Source of the DNA: JBFMDN01 sp040753915
GTDB taxonomy: Bacteria; Desulfobacterota; Desulfomonilia; Desulfomonilales; Desulfomonilaceae
Direction of reading: 5' to 3'
Assembly: GCA_040753915.1 (NCBI GenBank)
Contig: JBFMDN010000005.1
Span: 1-64,000, forward strand
DNA length: 64,000 nt
Shown here piece after piece: positions 51,893-60,197 of the stretch. Made by a program: the position numbers and the translations under genes. The first letter of the stretch is position 1; each line of letters starts with the position of its first letter. The notes under the pieces were generated by a model. That model had not been told where the DNA came from. It searched no databases and saw only the letters and a list, made by a program, of their open reading frames with translations.

Positions 51893-52284
51893 AATTTCCG
51901 AAGGATCGTCTGTACACGGAATATCACTTGTGGATAAAGCAACAGGCGGACGGCGTAATGATCGGCATCACCGAATATGCTGCACGAGAGCTCGGGGACG
52001 TGGATTACGTGGAGTTGCCGGGTCCTGATGACGATCTGACGAAGAATGTCCCTTTTGGGATTATTGAGACGAGCAAGGCTGTCACCGACCTTGTGGCGCC
52101 CATCTCAGGCTCTATAATCGAATCCAACCCCGAGGTCATCGCAACGCCAAGGCTTCTCACCGAAGATCCATACGGGGAAGGATGGCTCGTAAAGGTCATG
52201 CCCGCGCCAGAGGAAGACTTCGCGGATTTGATCCAGCCCAAAGCTTACCAGAGCCTGGTGGACGCTGAGATCGAAGCATCCTAA
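51889..52284 (+). CDS. gcvH: Glycine cleavage system H protein
   Basis: GcvH carries lipoic acid on one Lys and moves the aminomethyl group between P and T proteins. The lipoyl Lys lies in IIETSKAVTDLVAPISGSI, and GITEYAARELGDVDYVELP and DPYGEGWLVKV are typical. At 131 residues it is standard. No gcvT, gcvP or lipoyl ligase gene is adjacent. Its start overlaps the stop of a 39-codon frame within a dispersed repeat (51773). Confidence 0.93.
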   Translation: MKFPKDRLYTEYHLWIKQQADGVMIGITEYAARELGDVDYVELPGPDDDLTKNVPFGIIETSKAVTDLVAPISGSIIESNPEVIATPRLLTEDPYGEGWLVKVMPAPEEDFADLIQPKAYQSLVDAEIEAS

Positions 52285-52409
52285 CTGTCGAGGTCTGAAA
52301 GAAGCAGGGAGGTGTGGCCACCCGGAAAACGTTCCGGAGCGCGTGACGGGGCTCGCGGGTGCCTATCAGGAAAGGTAATCCACAGCGCCGGCCTTGTCCC
52401 TCCTCCTGG

Positions 52410-53426
52410 TTACATAATCCTCCTGAAGGGATTTCCCGTAACGTAGATAAAATTCGCCCTGATCTTCATGCGCTTGCTTTTCATCCTTGGAGGAAAGGGA
52501 TAGTATGGGGCTGCTGTCTTGATCGCCCGAACTGCTGACTGATCGAGCGTGCTGTGTCCGGAGGAATCGATCAGGTTGACGTAAAGAAGCCGACCGTCAT
52601 TGGCGATCCCGAATTCTACTGTGAGCGATCCTCCAAGCCCCGACCGCGCTGCTTCAGCGGGATATATCCACACCCCCTGGATCTTCTGCTTCAAATGGAG
52701 CAAGTACGAGAAGAACTTGTCCTCTCGTGTATTGATGTCGACCACAGCCTCTTCCGGGTCACCATCTTGAAAGAAATCTTGCGGTCCTCCCGGCATGGAG
52801 AGACCCTGTGCAATTTCACCGGGAGTAGGCCGAAGATCGATATCCAAGTTGCGGAGGCTCTTCTTCTCTTGGGCGTTCTGAGTACCATGCTTTGCCGGAC
52901 CATTGTCTCGAGGCCGATCGGATTGCTCGACTTTTTCTTTCGGAGTTTTCTGCCTGAGCGGTTCCTCTGGAGCCGCGGGAGGAGCAAGGGAGGCTATCTT
53001 CTGTTGGTGAGGCTCCATCCGGCCCAAGGGAGACCTAGGGGACGGGGGACGCTTGGGAATCCGCTCCACCGGGGCAGTGTGATCTCGGTCGGAAATGGCC
53101 GAAGCCCTTTCAGGGGGCGGCTCGGGCTTCTTTGCCTCCTGGGGGGGCTCGACGAGACGCACGGACGTCACCTTTTCTCCAGGGCTCAGAAGGGCCTTCG
53201 TGGGAATCATGGCCCCGGACCGCGAGAAAAACAGAAATATCAAGACATGGAGCACCAATGACGCGGCGACACCATACCAAACAGTGCGATTGTCGTCGCC
53301 GGAAGCTGCGAGGCTCTCAACCGTTTTCAGCGATCCAGCCGGCAGCTCGTCTTCTTCCCCGACATACACGTCGAAAGGATCTTCCTCGACATCGTCAACT
53401 ATATCTCGCAGCTTGAGCAGTTCCAT
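52410..53426 (-). CDS. TonB-family energy transducer-like protein
   Basis: The 338-residue protein has one membrane helix near residues 50-69 (VWYGVAASLVLHVLIFLFF), a long Pro/Arg/Glu-rich periplasmic spacer (~90-200) and a C-terminal TonB-like domain: YLLHLKQKIQGVWIYPAEAARSG, LTVEFGIANDGRLLYVNL, DQSAVRAIKTAAPYYPFPP. The ~49 residues before the helix are cytoplasmic and acidic. It may transmit proton-motive energy to an outer-membrane receptor or act in envelope structure; no ExbB/ExbD gene is near. Its ATG at 53426 follows a weak site; the frame opens at 53492. Confidence 0.8.
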   Translation of the reverse strand: MELLKLRDIVDDVEEDPFDVYVGEEDELPAGSLKTVESLAASGDDNRTVWYGVAASLVLHVLIFLFFSRSGAMIPTKALLSPGEKVTSVRLVEPPQEAKKPEPPPERASAISDRDHTAPVERIPKRPPSPRSPLGRMEPHQQKIASLAPPAAPEEPLRQKTPKEKVEQSDRPRDNGPAKHGTQNAQEKKSLRNLDIDLRPTPGEIAQGLSMPGGPQDFFQDGDPEEAVVDINTREDKFFSYLLHLKQKIQGVWIYPAEAARSGLGGSLTVEFGIANDGRLLYVNLIDSSGHSTLDQSAVRAIKTAAPYYPFPPRMKSKRMKIRANFIYVTGNPFRRIM

Positions 53427-53451
53427 ACACTCACGGCATCCGGGGAATAGT

Positions 53452-53853
53452 TCAGAAATAGCGTACGAACCTAAACCATAACGGGCGGACATCGAATCCC
53501 GTCAAGATCATGTAGTTTTCTCCGAGCCTGACAACCTTTACGACGTCTCGGTGCCCGTCGTTCCAGACTATTGTAACGTCATTGCCGGCTTGTTTCCACC
53601 TTCCTTTTCGATCTGTGCCTTGCCCCGTGGCTCCGCTGAGCAGGGAAATGGTTCCATCTTCGTGAAACCAATAGAGATGCTGCTCACCGAGGCCACTCGG
53701 CGCGTCTTCCGTTACTACTCCTGCAGGCATCACCCCGGCCAGTCTCCACAATCCCCATACAGTGCCCACCTCTTCACTCCAGGGGCAGACCACCCCCACC
53801 GGGATAAGGGTGATCAGCGGCATCAGGATTAGCAAGGTAACGGGGCGCCGCAT
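53452..53853 (-). CDS. Small exported protein, 133 residues, unknown
   Basis: ATG 53853 has CGGAGA 8 nt before it. A signal peptide (RRPVTLLILMPLITLIPVGVVC) precedes a domain with LYWFHEDGTISLLSG, KGRWKQAGNDVTIVWNDG and VRLGENYMILTGFD, an alternating strand pattern seen in lipocalin-like or repeat-beta proteins. Function unknown. It ends 26 bases before the TonB-like gene start (53426) and is probably cotranscribed; its 3' end overlaps the longer frame of that gene. Confidence 0.65.
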   Translation of the reverse strand: MRRPVTLLILMPLITLIPVGVVCPWSEEVGTVWGLWRLAGVMPAGVVTEDAPSGLGEQHLYWFHEDGTISLLSGATGQGTDRKGRWKQAGNDVTIVWNDGHRDVVKVVRLGENYMILTGFDVRPLWFRFVRYF

Positions 53854-53869
53854 TAGTCGTGTCTCCGTG

Positions 53870-54766
53870 TCACTTCACAGCACGGGGATGCAGACAGTCC
53901 TGGAAAAGAGTAATCCGTCCGAGATTCTCTGCTGCACGCGCCGGGTCACTATTGGCATAACAGTAGGCACATCCGTGGCCGCACGTGTCGTACGCTCCTA
54001 TGTCTCGAGACGCCGCGCAACCGCAATCACGGCGAGTGGGAGTCGTCTTGAGGGTGTCGAGGGCCAGCAAGCGCTCTTCCGAATCCACGACTCCTCGGAG
54101 AAAAGTCGGATCAATGCATCGCGCTTTCGTGATCCGGTCCGAGACGAGGAAATCATGAGAGCACGACGAGAGGGTGATCCCGTACTCCGCTGCCGTTACT
54201 GCCATTGCTGCGGCAAGGTCCCGACACTCGTCCTGCTCGGGAATCCGGTAATCCGGGACCCGCTGTTCCATATTTCTGATCGTCTTTCGATAGTAGTCGC
54301 AGAAGCTGAACACACACTGGGATGTGTACGGAGCGAGGTCGCAACACAACTCCCTGAAATTATTTATGTGCCACTGGCTGTCCAGCGAATCCGTCAACAC
54401 GATCGTGTCGTACCTCCAACGCAGGACCTGAGGAGAAAATCGCTCCACTAGGGCTTTGACAACTTGCATGGTATGACCGCGGTCCGGGACTCTAGGTTCC
54501 AACCAACGCGGATAATTGTTTATGGTGTAGAGAAACGTGAAGCAATGTCCCGCGGCCCTCAGTTGGTCGAGATGCTCCAGAAGCGGCCCAGCGTCTTTTG
54601 TCCAGAAGACTATAGCTATAGCGTCTTGCGGCTCAAGGGAGACCGTGAATTGCCTGCCACCAAAGGGAGATATCACGCGGACGTGCCCTGCCCGTATCCG
54701 CGTCATGAACCATTGGGCGTGGAACGCGGGGATGTCGGTTCTTCTGCTTGCTGAAATCACGTGCAT
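53870..54766 (-). CDS. DUF1848 family protein with a C-terminal Cys cluster
   Basis: The 298-residue protein starts HVISASRRTDIPAFHAQWFMTRI and has QDAIAIVFWTKDAGPLLEHLD, LRWRYDTIVLT and a C-terminal CGCAASRDIGAYDTCGHGCAYCYAN. That combination is DUF1848: its end resembles a radical SAM-type Cys set (CxxxCxxC is CGHGCAYC) on a barrel, so an iron-sulfur enzyme is likely, reaction unknown. ATG 54766 is family-like; the frame opens at 54841. Confidence 0.85.
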   Translation of the reverse strand: MHVISASRRTDIPAFHAQWFMTRIRAGHVRVISPFGGRQFTVSLEPQDAIAIVFWTKDAGPLLEHLDQLRAAGHCFTFLYTINNYPRWLEPRVPDRGHTMQVVKALVERFSPQVLRWRYDTIVLTDSLDSQWHINNFRELCCDLAPYTSQCVFSFCDYYRKTIRNMEQRVPDYRIPEQDECRDLAAAMAVTAAEYGITLSSCSHDFLVSDRITKARCIDPTFLRGVVDSEERLLALDTLKTTPTRRDCGCAASRDIGAYDTCGHGCAYCYANSDPARAAENLGRITLFQDCLHPRAVK

Positions 54767-55138
54767 AGTGGGCGCACCTGGGCAAGACTCAACTGGAGGC
54801 AATAAGAGAGCTTCTTCGGAACCGTGCCGCAAGGCCGTCATTCACACAAAGCCAATTGAATACCGAACGCAGCATCTTCAACGCATCAAATATCTTGAAT
54901 TCGTCTGGCAGATAACGCACAATCAGCGGTGCGGCCGCGGCCCGTAGGTCTGTCGCGGTTAAGGATTCAATTTCGCTCTGTATTCGTGTATGATCACTAT
55001 TCCTTTCGGTCCTCGATAGCTTGGATGAGGTCCTCTGCGACCGTCTTATTGTGGAGGCACGGAGGGCGGATGTCAAGGACACGAGAGATAATCAAGGAAA
55101 CGGTGATTGGAGTCCGGGTCGCACGGAAAGGATAGTAG
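54767..55138. other. Region upstream of recA, no supported gene
   Basis: A minus-strand frame (54789-55082) starts at GTG without a ribosome site; I do not trust it. CTGT-N8-ATGA (54978-54993) is too far from the LexA consensus to call an SOS box. No other feature seen. Confidence 0.3.
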
Positions 55139-56248
55139 ATGGCCAAGCCCAGAAAACCCAGAGAAATACTAGACGGACAGATGGCGGAGTCTGAAAGGAG
55201 CCGCGCCGTGGAGGTGGCCGTCAGCCAGATTGAACGGCAGTTCGGAAAAGGCGCCATTATGAAGCTGGGGGCAGGTGGCGTCATTCCTAACGTGCGGAGC
55301 ATTTCCACCGGCTCGCTTGGCCTTGACGTCGCCATCGGTGTGGGGGGAATTCCTCAGGGAAGAATAACTGAAATCTTCGGTCCGGAGTCATCGGGTAAGA
55401 CGACGCTTTGTCTTCACGTTATCGCTGAAGCGCAGAAAAGAGGAGGATTCGCAGCATTCGTCGACGCAGAGCACGCGTTGGACATTCACTACGCCAAGAA
55501 GCTTGGGGTCAACACCGACGAATTGCTGGTCTCACAACCGGATACGGGGGAGCAGGCCCTGGAAATTGCCGAAATTCTCGTCCGGTCTAATGCAATGGAT
55601 GTCGTAGTCATCGACTCCGTGGCTGCTCTTGTGCCGAGAGCGGAAATCGAAGGAGACATGGGTGATGCCCACATGGGCCTCCAGGCTCGACTCATGTCCC
55701 AGGCCCTGAGAAAATTGACCGCTGCGATCGCCCGATCCCAGACCGCGGTGATTTTCACCAACCAAATACGACAAAAGATCGGCGTCATGTTCGGGAACCC
55801 CGAAACCACAACAGGCGGAAACGCATTGAAGTTCTACGCGTCTCTGAGGCTGGACATTAGAAGGGTGGGAGCCATCAAAGACGGTGAAGAAGTGGTGGGA
55901 TCACGCACCCGAGTGAAGGTAGTGAAAAACAAATTGGCTCCTCCATTTCAGCAGGTCGAGTTCGACATCATGTACAATGAAGGGATCTCGGCTTCTGGAG
56001 AAATTCTGGACATGGGAGTCGATTTCAAGCTCATCGACAAGTCTGGCTCGTGGTATTCGTGCGGGGACGAGCGTATCGGACAAGGTAGAGAGAACGCCAA
56101 GACTTTTCTCAAGGAAAATCCCGAGCTGATGGCAACCATCCGCTCGAAGCTGCTGGAAATGAAAGGAATCAGGTTCCCCCAGGAGCCGGATGACGAATCA
56201 GCAGAGACAAACTCCATAGAAATGATGGGCGAAGAGGATGGATCTTGA
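55139..56248 (+). CDS. recA: Recombinase RecA
   Basis: RecA forms filaments on single-stranded DNA and drives homologous recombination and the SOS response. Signatures: IEKQFGKG-like QIERQFGKGAIMKLG, GRITEIFGPESSGKTTLCLH (Walker A), FVDAEHALD, VVIDSVAALVPRAEIEGDMGD, TNQIRQKIGVMFGNPETTTGGNALKFYAS. At 369 residues it has slightly long N-terminus. The stop overlaps pilT by 11 bases, so the two are cotranscribed. Confidence 0.99.
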   Translation: MAKPRKPREILDGQMAESERSRAVEVAVSQIERQFGKGAIMKLGAGGVIPNVRSISTGSLGLDVAIGVGGIPQGRITEIFGPESSGKTTLCLHVIAEAQKRGGFAAFVDAEHALDIHYAKKLGVNTDELLVSQPDTGEQALEIAEILVRSNAMDVVVIDSVAALVPRAEIEGDMGDAHMGLQARLMSQALRKLTAAIARSQTAVIFTNQIRQKIGVMFGNPETTTGGNALKFYASLRLDIRRVGAIKDGEEVVGSRTRVKVVKNKLAPPFQQVEFDIMYNEGISASGEILDMGVDFKLIDKSGSWYSCGDERIGQGRENAKTFLKENPELMATIRSKLLEMKGIRFPQEPDDESAETNSIEMMGEEDGS

Positions 56249-57341
56249 CGAGATATTGAGGAAGGCCATAGAGTTGGGGGCTTCAGACGTTCACCTGAAG
56301 GTGCCGCTGCCGCCGGTCACCCGAATCGGTGGAGTACTGATGCCCATGAGGGGAGAAGACCGGCTCACTCCTGACGAAATGAGGAGGGTCGCCTTTTCCA
56401 TCATGAACGAGCGTCAGCGCGAGATCTTTGTCAAGACCAAAGAGCTCGACATGGCCTATGGCGTCTCCAAGCTGGGAAGGTTTCGCGTAAACGTTTTCTC
56501 TCAGCGCGATACCATTGCCATGGTGTTTCGTGCCATACCCACCGACCCCCCCATGATCAAAGATCTCAATCTCCCCCCTGTGATTGAGAAGATCGCGATG
56601 GAAAACCGGGGCATGGTGCTGGTCACCGGTACGACGGGCTCCGGCAAATCCACGACTCTGGCGTCGATGATCAACCACATCAATTCCTTCCGGAATTGCC
56701 ATCTTCTCACCATCGAAGACCCGATCGAGTTTCTCCACAGAGACAGGAAAAGCGTGATCAACCAGAGAGAGGTGGGGCAGGATACCCTTTCGTTTTCGAG
56801 TGCCCTGCGAGCAGCGCTTCGCGAGGATCCCGACGTCATCCTTGTAGGAGAGATGCGCGACCTCGAAACCATTGAGATTGCCATGCTGGCTGCGGAAACG
56901 GGGCACCTCGTGTTTAGTACCCTGCACACTCTCGATGCCACGGAAACGATCAGCCGAATTATTTCCGTTTTTCCCATCGAGCATCAAAATTCGGTGAGAC
57001 TTCAGCTCTCCGGCATCCTCAAGGGAATTATCTCCCAGAGGCTGTTGCCTCGCATGGATGGGAAGGGTCGCGTCCCCGCAGTTGAAGTCCTCGTCTCAAC
57101 CTCTCGCATACGAGAGTGCATTGCGGACGAGCGTAGGCAGAGGGAGATTAGGGACGCCATAGCTGAAGGAGCTGTATCCTATGGCATGCAAACCTTTGAT
57201 CAATCTTTGATGCAATTATTCAAGAAGAAGCTCGTATCCTACGAAACTGCCCTTGCGGCAGCGACAAACCCTGATGACTTTGCCCTCTTTGTCCGAGGTA
57301 TCAGCGGAACATCGGAAGGAAGGTGGGAGATGAACGCCTGA
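56238..57341 (+). CDS. pilT: Twitching motility / type IV pilus retraction ATPase-like protein
   Basis: The 367-residue protein has the N-terminal MDLDEILRKAIELGASDVHLKV, the Walker A VTGTTGSGKSTTLASMI, Asp box TIEDPIEFLH, Walker B VGEMRDLETIEIAML and the FSTLHTLDATETISRI His box of the PilT branch of type II/IV secretion ATPases. PilT depolymerises pili for twitching and DNA uptake. recA and pilT overlap, and comM (DNA uptake-linked) follows, which fits natural transformation genes being together. Pilus structural genes are not in the window. Confidence 0.92.
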   Translation: MDLDEILRKAIELGASDVHLKVPLPPVTRIGGVLMPMRGEDRLTPDEMRRVAFSIMNERQREIFVKTKELDMAYGVSKLGRFRVNVFSQRDTIAMVFRAIPTDPPMIKDLNLPPVIEKIAMENRGMVLVTGTTGSGKSTTLASMINHINSFRNCHLLTIEDPIEFLHRDRKSVINQREVGQDTLSFSSALRAALREDPDVILVGEMRDLETIEIAMLAAETGHLVFSTLHTLDATETISRIISVFPIEHQNSVRLQLSGILKGIISQRLLPRMDGKGRVPAVEVLVSTSRIRECIADERRQREIRDAIAEGAVSYGMQTFDQSLMQLFKKKLVSYETALAAATNPDDFALFVRGISGTSEGRWEMNA

Positions 57342-57601
57342 CCTCCGTTGGATGAGATCTCCTCGTATGCCCCCGTTGCTGCTGCTGCGCATCACCGCAC
57401 CCAGCGTCGCGGGTGTCCACAATCTCCCTATCAGAGTCCTCACTGTGATCGCCGGGAAATGTTGCGCTCTTTCCTGGCTGCAAGCGGTCGGGACTGGAGA
57501 ACGCCGTCCGAACTCGGTTGAAAAAGCGAAAGACTCCCGATAGGGTGCGAGGAAGACCCCGTCGTTTCCGCATTGGCACCGATTCCCATGGAAGGATTGT
57601 T

Positions 57602-57970
57602 ATGCTTGCGCGGGTACATTCAGGCGCGCTCGTAGGCATAGACGCGTATCCGGTTGAGGTGGAGATTGACGTCTTCCCCGGAATGCCGTCCATCGCGGTG
57701 GTTGGACTCCCGGACAGTGCGGTAAAGGAAAGCACCGCTCGAGTCAAATCCGCAGTGGTTAACAGCGGATATCCGTTCCCCGCACGTCGCAAAACCATCG
57801 ACCTCGCTCCCGCCGGACTCAAGAAGGAAGGGCCGGGCTTCGACCTACCCATAGCGCTGGGCATATTGGCGGCCTTGAATCTGCTTCCCACAGACAAACT
57901 GGACAATTACCTCTTTGTTGGCGAGCTCTCACTGGACGGCCGTGTCAAGGCTGTCAGGGGAGCACTATGA
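57602..57970 (+). pseudogene. comM: Truncated comM (5' part only)
   Basis: ATG 57602 has GGAAGGA before it. The frame runs 122 codons and ends at a TGA (57968-57970) just where homology to the intact comM at 60407 stops; the C-terminal ~385 residues (ATPase domain) are absent. The first 78 bases differ from the other copy at 18 positions, mostly third-codon, then 57680-57968 is ~99% identical to 60485-60773. It is a relic of duplication or insertion and cannot make a functional ComM. Confidence 0.85.
57680..57968 (+). repeat. Near-identical 289-bp direct repeat with 60485-60773
   Basis: 289 bases with two mismatches (AAAACC/ATAACC and GACCTC/AACCTC), constant offset of 2805. The repeat starts abruptly at a codon boundary after a 77%-identical stretch and ends at the truncated gene end. 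Confidence 0.85.
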
Positions 57971-57979
57971 AACTGTCTC
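57967..57979. repeat. 13-bp inverted repeat with 58453-58465
   Basis: ATGAAACTGTCTC at 57967-57979 and its reverse complement GAGACAGTTTCAT at 58453-58465; identity continues imperfectly for about 13 more bases. The left arm starts exactly at the end of the comM homology, so it may mark the edge of an inserted segment. Confidence 0.5.
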
Positions 57980-58058
57980 AAAACTCGGGAAACAGCAGAA
58001 AAAGTGGTACGGTGAGGGAGGGTACTGTCCATGGAGCCCTCGCCCCACCCTCTCCCAG

Positions 58059-58326
58059 CATATGCGTTAACTTTGCATTCGCGGTTATACCAATTACACC
58101 GTGGCGCAGTCGTAGGTCGGGCTCCGCCCGACAAGAGGATCGGCGGGCACAGCCCGCCCTACGTAAGGTAACACGGGGAGAGGTGTACATAGGGCATGAA
58201 TGCTCTGGTGTCTCCGAAACTGGAAGAACATCTCACAAAGGCTCCGAGAGGGGCCTCGGAAGCGGGAATCGCAGATGAAGAAACTCGTGAGACGTACCTT
58301 CCAAATGATCTAAGTTAACGCATATG
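58059..58326. mobile_element. 268-bp element with 15-bp terminal inverted repeats and 11-bp flanking direct repeats
   Basis: CATATGCGTTAACTT (58059-58073) and AAGTTAACGCATATG (58312-58326) are perfect 15-bp inverted repeats; the flanks are CCCTCTCCCAG on both sides (58048-58058 and 58327-58337). There is no ORF for a transposase, so it is MITE-like. Removing it restores GAGCCCT...CCCTCTCCCAGAGGG...AGGGCTC, a hairpin, so it inserted in a palindromic repeat. REP-like hairpins lie inside. Confidence 0.6.
58112..58162. repeat. Pair of inverted REP-like hairpins
   Basis: GTAGGTCGGGCTCCGCCCGA (58112-58131) and, facing it, GGCGGGCACAGCCCGCC then CTAC (58142-58162). Each has a 6-7 bp hairpin and a GTAG edge, the plan of bacterial REP sequences. 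A decayed REP-associated transposase lies 700 bases away. Confidence 0.6.
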
Positions 58327-58405
58327 CCCTCTCCCAGAGGGAAAGGGCTCTGTCATTCCGGGCGGTTGCAAGTCCCCTCTCCCTTCGGAAGAGGCTAGGG
58401 CGAGG

Positions 58406-58708
58406 GTGCAAGAAAAGAAGCGTGCCACGATCTTAACATTTGCCGCAATTCCGAGACAGTTTCATAGGGCTATTCCGCTCATTCTGCGTTACAAAGTACT
58501 CGAAAGAGACAATGGAAGATGTGTGATTTGTGGTGTGTCCCCCCGCCACAAAGACATTATCCTTCACGTGGATCACATTGTCCCGTTTTCTAAAGGGGGG
58601 CTTACCACGTTGGACAATCTCCAAACCCTGTGCAGCGACTGCAATCTGGGAAAGAAAGACATGATGCCTTCTCAGGAACTTCTTAGAAGCCCACGACGCG
58701 TGTGTTAA
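58406..58708 (+). CDS. HNH endonuclease domain protein, 100 residues
   Basis: Residues ~27-90 carry YKVLERDNGRCVICGVSPRHKDI-LHVDHIVPFSKGGLTTLDNLQTLC-DCNLGKKD: the CxxC pair, the His-Asp-His motif and the second CxxC-type Cys pair of HNH nucleases. The N-terminus is short and overlaps the 58453-58465 inverted repeat, so the start is uncertain and the gene could be shortened. Likely a stand-alone nuclease within the island. Confidence 0.75.
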   Translation: MQEKKRATILTFAAIPRQFHRAIPLILRYKVLERDNGRCVICGVSPRHKDIILHVDHIVPFSKGGLTTLDNLQTLCSDCNLGKKDMMPSQELLRSPRRVC

Positions 58709-58864
58709 CTAAGTAGCAGCAGAGTAATGGCCCTTCCCACCACCTTGTCGCAAAGGAAGCTCAAGAGGGGGGATAAGGAGGGAAAGGGGGACATTCCTCC
58801 TTTTGTTGCACTTTCTTGTTGTTCCGACACGCTCTTGCGGCACCATGAGTTCATACCGAGAACC
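58709..58864. other. Flanking sequence of the decayed transposase
   Basis: Contains purine-rich GGGGGGATAAGGAGGGAAAG (58768-58787) facing a similar reverse-complement stretch at 59174-59213, forming imperfect inverted repeats around the pseudogene. No gene. Confidence 0.4.
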
Positions 58865-59184
58865 ACACGAGCTTCTGTCGGTGAGGTCTGCTATCATGTG
58901 TTGAACCGCGGCCATGCGCGGTGAGTGGTCTTTCACCAGCTCGAAAACTATAGGCGCTCATAGATCGGTTGTTGGAAAGGGCCTGCGTAGGCTTGCCCAC
59001 GCGTGTTCCGGCTTGGTGTCTGATGCCGAGCCACTTCGATCTCGTTCTCTGGCCGGTTCGCGGGTGCGTGCAGCGCGGCGCCCCCTACGGCAGGAAACGT
59101 TGGCAAGAGGAGACAGCGCTGCGTATGGGACTCGAATTCACTCTCAAGCCTCGCTGTCGGCCGAAGAAAGACCCGGAAAATTAG
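58865..59184 (+). pseudogene. Decayed REP-associated tyrosine transposase (RAYT, IS200-like)
   Basis: Pieces in two frames match RAYT (TnpA-REP, Y1 transposase): CYHVLNRGHAR (58886-58921) is the HxxxRGN motif, then a stop; after it AWCLMPSHFDLVLWPVRG fits the AYCLMPNHxHLVLxP zinc/active-site motif; RWQEETALRMGLEFTLKPRC and RPKK near 59095-59169 are the C-terminal tail. The middle with the catalytic Tyr is deleted. RAYTs move REP sequences, two of which lie nearby. Confidence 0.7.
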
Positions 59185-59208
59185 CACGTCCCCTTTTCCT
59201 CCTCCTTT

Positions 59209-59253
59209 TCTCCCTTCTCTCCCTTCTCTCCCTTCTCTCCCTTCTCTCCCCCC
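59209..59253. repeat. 9-bp tandem repeat, about 5 copies
   Basis: TCTCCCTTC repeated four times exactly and once imperfectly. It follows the decayed transposase. Slippage-prone tract with no clear function; it would differ between strains. Confidence 0.85.
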
Positions 59254-59362
59254 TGCCCGACAGTTGTATCCTTCCGTCAGAAAGGCCCTGGGTCGGCAGA
59301 GACATAGTTTGATGAAACTGCTTAGAGACAGGAGCATTCTTCCCGACGAACGTGTCAAGGCC

Positions 59363-59414
59363 AAACCGGAACTTTTGATTAATCGGTTTGACTAATTTAG
59401 ACAGATCGATTAGT
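59363..59414 (+). promoter_or_regulatory. Candidate MqsA operator sites
   Basis: AAACCG (59363-59368) with CGGTTT (59384-59389), then ACTAAT (59391-59396) with ATTAGT (59409-59414): two inverted pairs just before mqsR. Autorepression by the antitoxin at palindromes like AACC-GGTT is the known arrangement. Confidence 0.45.
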
Positions 59415-59423
59415 TTGGGTGGA

Positions 59424-59735
59424 ATGGCTGAGAAACTCAAACCCCATTACGATCTCGCGGCGGTGCAGGCAATAGTTGCTGATCCGAACAGTCAACCATT
59501 CACAAGGACTGCTCTTCGAGGAGGCCTCGCTCTAGGCTTGGAAGAACCAGAAATGAGGAATGTTGTCCTCGCCCTTTCTCGCAGAGATTTCTACAAATCA
59601 ATGACCACGAAGTGGAATTACCGAATATGGCAGGACGTGTATCATGGTGAGACACCAGAAGGCACCGCCGTCTATATCAAGATTACTCACTACACGGATG
59701 GCAGGCCGCCTGTCATTCAGTTCAAGGCGAAGTGA
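59424..59735 (+). CDS. mqsR: MqsR-like mRNA interferase toxin
   Basis: The 103-residue protein has the MqsR features: KLKPHYDLAAVQAIVAD, TRTALRGGLALGLEEPEM, then VVLALSRRDFYKSMTTKWNYRIWQDVYHG, an almost exact match to the E. coli toxin region. MqsR cleaves mRNA, chiefly at GCU, and slows growth. ATG 59424 is preferred over the frame's earlier start at 59388. The antitoxin gene mqsA follows after 9 bases. Confidence 0.92.
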   Translation: MAEKLKPHYDLAAVQAIVADPNSQPFTRTALRGGLALGLEEPEMRNVVLALSRRDFYKSMTTKWNYRIWQDVYHGETPEGTAVYIKITHYTDGRPPVIQFKAK

Positions 59736-59744
59736 GGTGAAAGC

Positions 59745-60197
59745 ATGAAATGTCCATCCTGTGGTCACCCTGAGATGGTGACGAAAGTCTGTGACGAAAT
59801 CCTCTCATATGGCGGCAAGTCCGTTGTTTTGCATGAGATGAAGGGTGATTTTTGTCCAGAATGCGGCGAAGGGGTGTGGGACGCAGACAGTTATCGCAGG
59901 TACACGGAAGAGCAGGCCAAAATATTGGACAGTCTGGGCAGTGAAATTCGTAAGATTCGCAAGAAATTGAACATGACTCAAATGCAGATAGCAGAGGTCA
60001 TAGGTGTCGGGAAGATGGCATTCTCCAGGTATGAGCGGGGGCAATCCAAACCGGCCCCCTCCTTGGTCAAACTTCTGAGACTAATGGCACGGCATCCCGA
60101 GCTCTTAACGGAAATACAAGAGCCCATTGAACCTCTCGATCAGCTTACAACAAGAACTGTTTGTCCTGCCGCAACGGTCGAAACACTGGCAGAGTGA
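59745..60197 (+). CDS. mqsA: MqsA-like antitoxin
   Basis: The 150-residue protein has an N-terminal zinc domain (MKCPSCGHPEM and GDFCPECGEG, two CxxC) that binds MqsR, and a C-terminal helix-turn-helix (LNMTQMQIAEVIGVGKMAFSRYERGQSKPAPSL) that binds the operator. GAGGTGAA precedes ATG 59745. It should neutralise MqsR and repress the pair. Confidence 0.93.
   Translation: MKCPSCGHPEMVTKVCDEILSYGGKSVVLHEMKGDFCPECGEGVWDADSYRRYTEEQAKILDSLGSEIRKIRKKLNMTQMQIAEVIGVGKMAFSRYERGQSKPAPSLVKLLRLMARHPELLTEIQEPIEPLDQLTTRTVCPAATVETLAE

Noticed and set aside
52321..52336. CCGGAA/TTCCGG hairpin after gcvH
   Set aside because: Only six base pairs and no T-run; not enough to call a terminator.
54978..54993. Possible LexA box before recA (CTGT-N8-ATGA)
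   Set aside because: The right half does not match ACAG, and the SOS-box form in this phylum varies; too weak to report as a site.
54789..55082. Minus-strand frame of 97 codons upstream of DUF1848
   Set aside because: It starts at GTG without a ribosome site, has a biased Arg/Ser-rich N-terminus and no family resemblance, though its C-terminal part is somewhat protein-like.
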